64,000 bases of DNA from Phytopythium helicoides (lineage: Eukaryota > Oomycota > Peronosporomycetes > Pythiales > Pythiaceae): assembly GCA_024867545.1 (NCBI GenBank), contig JANFNE010000007.1, positions 372,001 to 436,000 of the forward strand. Direction: 5' to 3'. This document shows positions 56,496-64,000 of this stretch, piece by piece. The translations under genes were made by a program, and so were the position numbers. The notes below the pieces were generated by a model that saw only the letters and a list, made by a program, of their open reading frames with translations, had not been told where the DNA came from and did not search any database. Within the stretch, counting starts at the first letter, position 1; each line of letters starts with the position of its first letter.

Positions 56496-58959
56496 ATGAA
56501 GGTGGTCAGGCAGGAGGAAGTGGAAAATTCATTATCCAGACCAGACGGGGGAAAAACTACATACACTGTGATGCTCGGGATCGCTTTGGTTGCGATCGTC
56601 GCGACACTATGTCTAGCGTGGACGATCGGGCTCATGCTCCTCACGGTCTCTCCCAATGCCACAGTCAACTGGGTCATGAACACCAAGACTTTCGACGATG
56701 GCACATTCTGGCGATTCATTGACCCACCAGTCGAAACGCTCATACTCGGACTGGGAGGTCTCGGCTGTATTGCGCTCGGCTACTTGTACATCATCGCTCG
56801 AGTGACGGTCTTCTCCAAGTGGCAGTTCACTGCCTGGTCTACAAGACACATCTCGTTCAAGACCCAGATGCGGTCTTCTCGTCATGACATAACCAAAATC
56901 GCTGTCGCCAACATGACTGTCTCTACGAGTTCGAATAACATAGGACCAAGCGACACTTTGAGAGATACGTCGAGTAAAATCTTGCGTCGGGTACAAGTGA
57001 GCGAAGGAAAGAGGAAACTAGTGGTGCGTGTTGAACTTCCGCATGTCAGCACATATCCAACATACTAACACCAGTGACACCAGGATCTTTTGTTGAAGTT
57101 GCTCGACTTCGTTGTGCATTTCATTTTGCTGACAGACATGATGGGGAAGGGACTGCCTGTCGAAGTAGTAGCACCTTTCACCGCAATGGTTGTTCTGAAC
57201 ATATTACTGTCGAGCTTGTTTATCGCTGTTCCTCGTCTCCAATCTGGCCTAGTCGTTGTGCTTCTCGACACGATGTACGTACTCATCTTCGTAGCTAACC
57301 TAGTATCCTTTTGCAGCACACCTAACGAAAATTTTCTCGCAGGTTCGACATCTTGGCTTCTGTCGGACTTCCAGTACTCATCGTGACATATTGCATGAGC
57401 ACATTCTCTTTCGACAGACAGAAATTCGATATCATCAAACAAGTGTTTCCTCCTGGTCGATTTGAAACCCATGCTAGTATCAACGCCGACCCAGTCCAGC
57501 CTCAAATCGTTCGCACTGCTTTCAACTCGCTTCGAATCCACTCAGTCATGACATTGTTCGCTCGGGTTGGGAGCAACTTCTCACTTTGTCGCAGATTCTA
57601 CCAACTTGCTGCATTCATCAAGAACCCTGCCATCCGTCATCACACCATCTATCCAAAGAACAAGGTCGTTGCAGCTTTGTTGGTCATCTTCGCAGTGTTC
57701 ACAGTGGTTTTCGTTGAAGAAAGCATCCGAACATCTCGCACTGCATGCCGACCTCACCCCGAGTGTGTCGAAAACGTTTGGCGATGGCTCCAGCTCCGCG
57801 GTAATGATCTCGACCAGTGTCCATGCCTTACCATGGTCGACGAAGAGCCTCGCATCAAAACATTCGATGAGTGGATGGATCCCGTGGATGTGACCAAGAA
57901 GCTCTCGCAGCTCGCTCGCTCGGGAGATTTACAAATGATCAGTCTACTAAACCGAAAGCTGGTCAGTTTTCCTGATGAGCTGCAGCGATGCACGAGACTC
58001 AAACACATGTACGTGTCTTTATAGACTGCCACCATCGTCTCCAGATGAAGAGAGCTAACTAAGGACATTGTTGCACAGATCGCTAGTATATACTCATACG
58101 ACTACACTCCCGACATGGGCAAAGGGATTCACGGAACTGGAGTACCTGTGAGTTATGCCATTATGCGATTGTAGAACCAGTGACTCGAGTGTTGTGACTA
58201 ATATGCACTTTGGTGTTGGTTTTGATCAGCCACATTGAAGGAAAACCCGGTATTGCGACTCTAATCACTTTACCTGATGACATTTTTGATGAGATGGAAG
58301 TGCTCACATTCCTCCACCTCGGTGGGCACATGATGACAAAGATTCCTCGTCTTAGCGGTTTGGGAAATCTCAAGTACCTCCTCATCGGGTTCTTCCTGTT
58401 ACTTCAAGAACTACCGAGCTTTGACGGTCTCCACAGTCTCGAACGTCTTTCTATCCTTGTCGTCCCGCTGATTGACAGTGTGCCAGATATGTCCCCACTA
58501 GTGAACCTGAAAGCGTTTGTGACCACCGATCGCGGCATGTTTTGCTGCAATGGGTTTCTAGGCGAGTGCGACCTGACGAATTCGTTGTGTGGCGCACATT
58601 TGATCTGGCATTTACCCCCAGCGACGTGCCTTTCACCCAATCGGACATCCAAGGTTGCAACGCCTGCCACGCTTGCCATGTTTGCAAAGTTCCCTCGGAC
58701 TGTTTGTGCTGATCAGGCGTTGACACCGGCAACTACGAACAATTTACCTTCCCTTGAGACCACTGATGAGTGCGGGGGCGTCATGTATCGGCAGTGCACA
58801 ATGCCTGAAGGCGGAGAAGGGATGTGCTACAACACTCGGCTGATGGCGATCTGCTGTGATCCCAACCCCTTCGCCATGGAAACGAGACGGAGGCAAATCG
58901 CAGCGGGTGTTGGCGAGCCGTGTGATCCCCAGTACGAATCCTGGCTCGGCTGCAAGTAG
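56496..58959 (+). CDS. Multipass membrane LRR protein with WLGC C-terminus, copy E (727 aa)
   Basis: Exons 56496-57023, 57084-57274, 57343-58008, 58079-58147, 58230-58959; 2184 nt. The start MKVVRQEEVENSLSRPDG differs from A and C; the rest follows the family. The last exon resembles copy A in one part (TTNNLPSLETTDECGG) and copy C in another (ILVVPLID), suggesting exchange between copies. A one-base deletion near 58023 relative to A and C lies inside intron 3 and does not affect the protein. Complete. Confidence 0.87.
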
Positions 58960-59720
58960 GAGTGCCCAATACGAAGGTGCTGGTCGCAATAAAGAACACT
59001 TCGCGATATTGTTATCACAGTCCTCCATTGAACTCTTGTTTCACCGAGGTTCCTACGCTCTGCCCTCTCCACTACAACTATACGGGACTCCCAGCATACT
59101 CTACACTGAATCCACAGCGTAGACTGGTTACCACGTGTGGTCACCACCACGATATTGAAGTTGTTCTTGACATCGACGCGTCCTGCGCAGCTAGCGCCGA
59201 GGCTAAGACGCCTGTCGCCTGCTCGCAATGGCCTTCCTCCGTGGATCCGCGCTCCGGTGGGGGACACCTACTGAATCAATACGGCACTGTCGATGACTCT
59301 GTGATCTGCAACAGTGCAAGTCCTGCCGAGTCATCTGGCCGCGGAAAAGGTCGCGTTGGGTTGAGCAGCGTCGCTCCTGGTCGTGGATGTCGTCGAAAAA
59401 CTCCGGCTGCTTGGAGTAGCTGCGCGGCCCCGGGTCGTGAGCCGGGAAATGCGGTCACTTGGACTCCATCTTGCAAATTTACGACTGAGAGAAAAAAAAT
59501 GCTGCGCGTCGAGTGCTGCTGCTTGCTCAGCCTTGCTGGGTTCCTGGTACTTCATGCTTATGAAAAACATGCGCGTCATGCAGAGACAATCGCTTCCATT
59601 TGGCGCGTCGTCATGATGGTTGTCACCAGTCGAGCGGCCACATTTGTAAAATCACGGCACGCCTTCTGAAGAAGGAATGGCAGAAGCAAATCAGGCGAAT
59701 CTTCCAGGTCCTCAAGCGCC
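58960..59720. other. Intergenic, nothing recognised
   Basis: 761 bp between WLGC copy E and the anoctamin gene. One open frame of about 230 codons exists but starts on GTG and has no recognisable content. Confidence 0.45.
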
Positions 59721-62550
59721 ATGGACGACGGCGGCGCACCGGAGATGACGCCCGTGCGCGTCGTGGACGCCCCGAAGGACGCAGACGCGCCGCTCAAGCC
59801 CGCGCAGGCGCCGCTGTCGGCCGCGGCCGTGCGCCTGGCGCTGCAGGACGACCAGTGGACGTTCGAGGCGGGATCTCCGCGCGCGGGCGTCACGCCAGGC
59901 GTCTACCGCTACCTGCGAGGTAGTCGCGGGCTCGTCGGGTTTTGCAAAGGCTTGAGGCACTAATTGTTGTGATGCCGTTGTAGCAGGCGCAGAACTCGAC
60001 GGGAAGCGCTACGACTTCGCCATCGTGACGCAGCGCCCGCGGACGTCGCGGGAGAAGAAGCGGACGCCGGCGAACAGCACGGACGACGACAGCGAGCCGT
60101 CCGAGAGCGCGGCGGTCGCCAACTCGAGCGCCTACAGCGTTTTACAGCTGAACACGCCCATGAGAGACACGTACGAGGCGCAGCTGATCGACACGCTGGT
60201 CGCGCACGGACTCGACGTGGACGCCATCGAGGGCGACTTCAGCGGGGTCGTCCACCGCGGCGAGTCTCGAAGCAAGCACCTTGTGCTGCTCATTCGCGGA
60301 AACGACGAAGCGCTTGCAATCTACGGGCGACGCATGAAGCTTGAGAGCTGGCTGCGCAGCGGCAGTTCGCGAGAGGTCGAGTCGGTGGTCACCAGCGGTG
60401 TGCCAGTAACCCCAGCAGACCGCATCCAGGTGATCGACCACATTATTCGCGAGGGCGCCAAGGTCACAGCCGAGGCGGATGCTGTGCGCTCCGTGTTTCC
60501 GGTGCACGACCCTGAGGCCAACAAGTACCTGCTCACAATGTTCATGAAGTCGCTGTCGCTCTCCAACCGGTTCCTCGGCAAGCTCAAGGACCACTTTGGC
60601 GAGCGCGTCGCGTACTACTTCGCCTTCATGGACTTCTACAACAAGTCGCTCGTCCCTATCGCCGTGCTTGGTCTGGTGCTTTCGTGCTTCCGAGGCGTCA
60701 TGGGTACGCCGATGTACATGCGCTTCCTCGTGCCGTGGGCGCTACTCGTGTCGGTAGTTTGGAGCTACGGCTTCCTCAAAGCTTGGTCTCGTCGCAACAA
60801 TGAGCTGCATTACAGCTGGGAGGGGAACCTCGATACCAAGGCGATCGTGTACCAGAACCCAAACTTTCGGGGCGACCCGTGTGTGAACCCCGTGACAGGT
60901 CTCCCTGATCAAGCGTACGCTTCGTGGAAGCGGTATCCCAAATACGTGGTGGTCGGCAGCTTCATGGTGCTCCAAATCCTAATCATGATGTTCTTGATTG
61001 CGATTTGGATCACGGTGTTTGAGGCACTGCTCGTACGCTACCCGAACGACGAGTTGTTTTCTGCACAATGGTTCTACATTCTGTTTGGTGGTATCGCCTA
61101 CGGCCTCTTCGTCGACGTCATTCAGTGGAACGTGATCGTCACCAAGGCTGCTCGCTTGTTCACCGAATGGGAAAATTGGAAGACTATGGAGCAGTACGAA
61201 CGCGCCTTCATCCGCACGCTTTTCTTCATGGACTTCCTCAACTACTACACGTGGTTCTTCCTGCTCGCTTTTGTGTACGTGATCCCGGGAGCAGGTGACA
61301 CCATCACCAACTTTCTCAACACACTGATTTGGAAAGATCCTGCAAACTGCTGCTTCGGCCCATACCTCGACCGCACGGGAAAATACTGCTCGGCATGCCC
61401 ACCGTCGTGGCATCCGCTTGAGGGCATCCGTGAGTCTCGATGCATTCCTTGTAACGGCTGGGTCACGTTCGACATCAACCACTTGGATTTGGAGACACTG
61501 TTCCTGACACCAATTCTAGTCACCCAAGGTCTGAATTTGCTAATTGCAGTGCTAATTCCCTGGATTCACCGGAAGCATCATGAGCAGCGTTTGAAAGGGA
61601 CGGATAAACGCGCAATGGAAATGGCGAAGGAACGTGGCGAGCTCCACTTGCTTGCGGATATGACATATGATGACAATCGCGATGCTGAGCAACAGCTAGA
61701 AAATAAGGCAAAGGCACGTCTGCTTGAAAATGACGATGATGAAATGGAGAAGCTGAACGCGAAGGCTCGAGCCATCCTACTTGAGAGCGATCAAGAGGAC
61801 TATGACTCGTATGAGGACTACCACATGGTGATCGTCCAGTTCGGGTTTGTGGTCATGTTCTCGATGCTTTGGCCGCCAATGCCCGTGGCGTGTCTGATCA
61901 TCAATGCACTGAAAACTCGCGGTGACGGATTCCGGCTTTGCCACACTCTGAAACGTCCGTTCCCTCGGAAGGCCGCCGGGATCGGAGAGTGGAAGATGCT
62001 GCTGCACTTCCTCGCCGTCACGGGCGTGATCGTGAACATCGGTCTAATCTTCATCTCGACTGGCGCGATGGAGTTCTTCTCGAAGACGTGCACGCAGCAG
62101 ATCACGGACGCCATGAACGGGGACTTTTCTCGCTTTCGCTTCGGCCCGGACTTTGCATGCTACTCGCTGACGACGCGCATGGTGCTCATCCTTGTGATGG
62201 AGAACGCGTTGCTGCTGGGCGTGTGGTCGTTCTGGAAGATGCGGCGCAGCGTGCCGGCTGAGCTGGAGCTCGCGACAGTGCAGCAGGAGTTCCGCTTCAA
62301 GACGGCACTGTACGCACGCGCGACCGGCGGCTCGCCCGAGAGCGCGCAGCTGCCCGCCACATCCGCGCAGCTGGCGTCTGCCGCCCCAGGCGCCAATGGG
62401 GACGCTCCTTCGGCGCCCGCGAGGCGTAAAGGCGCGCTGGCCACCATGGCGCAGAGCCTGCTGGGCTCCCGCGAGGAGCGCCAGCCGCTGCTGTCGAGCC
62501 AGCGCCTCGCGCGCGCCTGGGACGCCTCGCTGTCGCCTGCCTCGGCCTAG
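59721..62550 (+). CDS. Anoctamin / TMEM16 family protein (921 aa)
   Basis: Exons 59721-59919 and 59984-62550 (intron 64 nt); 2766 nt. A cytosolic N-terminal domain of about 270 residues (AELDGKRYDFAIVTQRP) precedes the family hallmark YYFAFMDFYNKSLVPIAVLG. The remaining transmembrane helices follow through about residue 800: VGSFMVLQILIMMFLIAIWI, YILFGGIAYGLFVDVIQWN, TLFFMDFLNYYTWFFLLAFV, VIVQFGFVVMFSMLWPPMPV. The last matches the conserved Q-F-G pattern of anoctamin helix 7. A loop with several Cys (ANCCFGPYLDRTGKYCSACP) and a Ser/Ala-rich tail are present. Anoctamins are calcium-activated chloride channels or lipid scramblases in plasma or ER membrane; which one cannot be told from sequence alone. 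Confidence 0.93.
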
Positions 62551-63416
62551 TCGGCCGCTGAGTATGGCGGAGCGTCGGCCGCTGGGTCGACCTGCATGTG
62601 CGTTGCTGCTGGTATTTTCGCGACTGGCAGCTAAGGAAGGAGCTGCGTATCCACTTCTTGTCCGCGTGGGGGTTGCCCCTGAGCGACGGGGCGCGACAAT
62701 GGCTGCCGCGCTTGTGGCTGAGGATGTTCCAGGCCGCCGCGGGTTGAACCGGATACCTCGCGGATGTTGAAGTTGCCTGCAAAAAGTGTTCAGAATGAAT
62801 GAAAGAAGTGAATGTCTCGTCTCCGAGGGTCGGTGGCGCGGTTGTGATGATGATTGTGACGCACAGCCTCGCGGCGAAGCGATCACATCGGGGGAGCTGA
62901 AATCTACGGTACAAACAGCGAGCGGCGCAGCTCGCGGCCGCCCAGCGGTGGCGCGGCGCCAGCGGCCGTCAACGTACGGTACGGAGCGCAGACGTGGCAG
63001 AGGTTCGGTGCAAGCTGGTCCACTGTGGAGAGGACGACCGAAAGAAAGCGCCAAGTCGTAAGGCGAGCGTCTTCCGACCTTCCACGTCAGCACCTGCTTT
63101 TCCTCCGGCAGTTGATATAGGTGTTGATATGTTTATATCTGTCAAAGGTGAAATTAGCGCAACATTGACGTCACTAACCTATGGTAATAAATAAACCTGA
63201 TAAAACATATGTATACAAATCTATAGAGTCATCTCGTCTTTCGCGTCATGCGGCTGCCTCGCGCCACCGACCGCGAGGCTGGCGCCACCGACCAGGGGAA
63301 GGCGCCGACTGTCGGCTCCGCAGCGCGGACTCCGCAGTCGTCAATTCGCTTCGAGGCGCGCAAGTCGGACAGGCGTCCTGCTCCACGCAGTTTGGCGCAT
63401 CAAGCAGCAGCAGCAG
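62551..63416. other. Intergenic, nothing recognised
   Basis: 866 bp between anoctamin and the calponin-like gene. It is AT-rich around 63115-63230 (TAATAAATAAACC, ACATATGTATAC). No gene or repeat supported; it must contain the downstream promoter. Confidence 0.45.
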
Positions 63417-64000
63417 ATGGCGACGCAGCGCGCGCCCGTGCAGGCGCGAGGCGGCGGCTACGGGCTGGACGCGGAGCTGGCGCGCAAGGCGGCGGAGCGC
63501 TACGACTACGAGATGGAGTTCGAGGCGCGCGAGTGGATCGAGGAGATCTCGGGCATGGAGATCGGCGAGGACTTCGGCGCGGGGCTCAAGGACGGCGTCA
63601 TCCTCTGCACGGTGGCCAACAAGATCCACCCGGGCGTCGTGCGCCGCGTCGAGACCAAGTCCAAGATGCCCTTCAAGCTCATGGAGAACGTCTCCAACTT
63701 CATCAAGGCCTGCCGCACCATGGGCGTCAACGAGTTTGACCTGTTTGAGACCGTCGACCTCTTTGAGCTCAAGGACCTCGGTGCGTGGCGGTGCTCTTCA
63801 CTCTCGTTGTCTACTCTGTGCTTACTAACTCTTCCTCTCTTCTACCCGTGACAGGCTGTGTCGTACGCTGCATTTTCGCGCTCGGACGCGCGGTGCAGCG
63901 GAACTACCCGGACTTTGACGGACCGACGCTCGGCGTCAAGGAGGCCGTGAAGAACGAGCGACAGTTCTCCAAAGACAAGCTCGCGGAGGCGCGCAACGCG
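63417..64000 (+). CDS. Calponin-homology domain protein (3' end beyond window)
   Basis: ATG 63417. Exon 1 is 63417-63780, intron 63781-63854 (74 nt), and exon 2 runs off the window. The spliced product is a single type-3 calponin-homology domain: LDAELARKAAERYDYEMEFE, AREWIEEISGMEI, GLKDGVILCTVANKIHPG, MPFKLMENVSNFIKACRTMG, NEFDLFETVDLFELKDLG, CVVRCIFALGRAVQRNYPDF. This is the transgelin/calponin type, usually an actin-binding protein of about 200 residues. The window ends about 170 residues in. Confidence 0.92.

Noticed and set aside
58009..58078. One-base deletion in WLGC copy E relative to copies A and C (TTTATAGAC versus TTTATACGAC)
   Set aside because: It lies inside intron 3 (58009-58078), so it does not break the protein; exon lengths still sum to a multiple of three.
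58962..59669. 235-codon frame downstream of WLGC copy E
   Set aside because: Begins on GTG, has no recognisable domain, and composition resembles non-coding sequence.

Overview
This is nuclear DNA from an oomycete, most likely a Phytophthora/Pythium-type water mould. Evidence: dense genes with short GT-AG introns (about 50-90 nt), a fused DHFR-thymidylate synthase, secreted temptin/CBM1/PAN proteins of the CBEL type, multipass LRR proteins ending in WLGC, an oomycete-style EGF-like protein, and initiator-like core promoters close to start codons. I re-derived most gene models by hand from splice sites. For nearly all of them the exon lengths sum to a multiple of three.

Layout. 1-10 kb (minus strand): a PH/coiled-coil/PX protein running off the left edge, a WD40-fibronectin III protein, and a 798-residue multipass membrane protein. 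10-16 kb: a small PH protein (+), DHFR-TS (-) and an R2R3 MYB regulator (+, eight exons). 16-25.3 kb: four tandem paralogues of a secreted temptin + Thr/Pro mucin linker + (CBM1-PAN)x2 protein. Their linkers vary from about 75 to 475 residues, and the third copy is interrupted by a stop codon created by a 3-bp deletion. 25.5-34.2 kb: a CCDC57-like coiled-coil protein, the PP2A catalytic subunit, WLGC copy A, and tafazzin. 34.4-42.2 kb: a 1936-residue WW/coiled-coil/armadillo-like protein and mitochondrial FAD glycerol-3-phosphate dehydrogenase.

42.4-59 kb is the accessory part. It holds two inverted pairs of WLGC genes (truncated B beside full C, truncated D beside full E). Between the pairs lie an EGF-like gene, an apparently intact Fanzor (eukaryotic TnpB-like RNA-guided nuclease), a duplicated-fold membrane protein and a uridine phosphorylase. 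Several genes here carry isolated one-base frameshifts, which could be draft-assembly errors or early decay. 59.7-64 kb: an anoctamin/TMEM16 and the start of a calponin-homology protein.

The most notable item is the Fanzor at 50.2-52.4 kb. Next are the temptin/CBM1/PAN cluster, with its shared promoter core about 81 nt before each ATG and its deletion-made stop codon, and the inverted WLGC pairs. I saw no tRNA, rRNA or CRISPR array.
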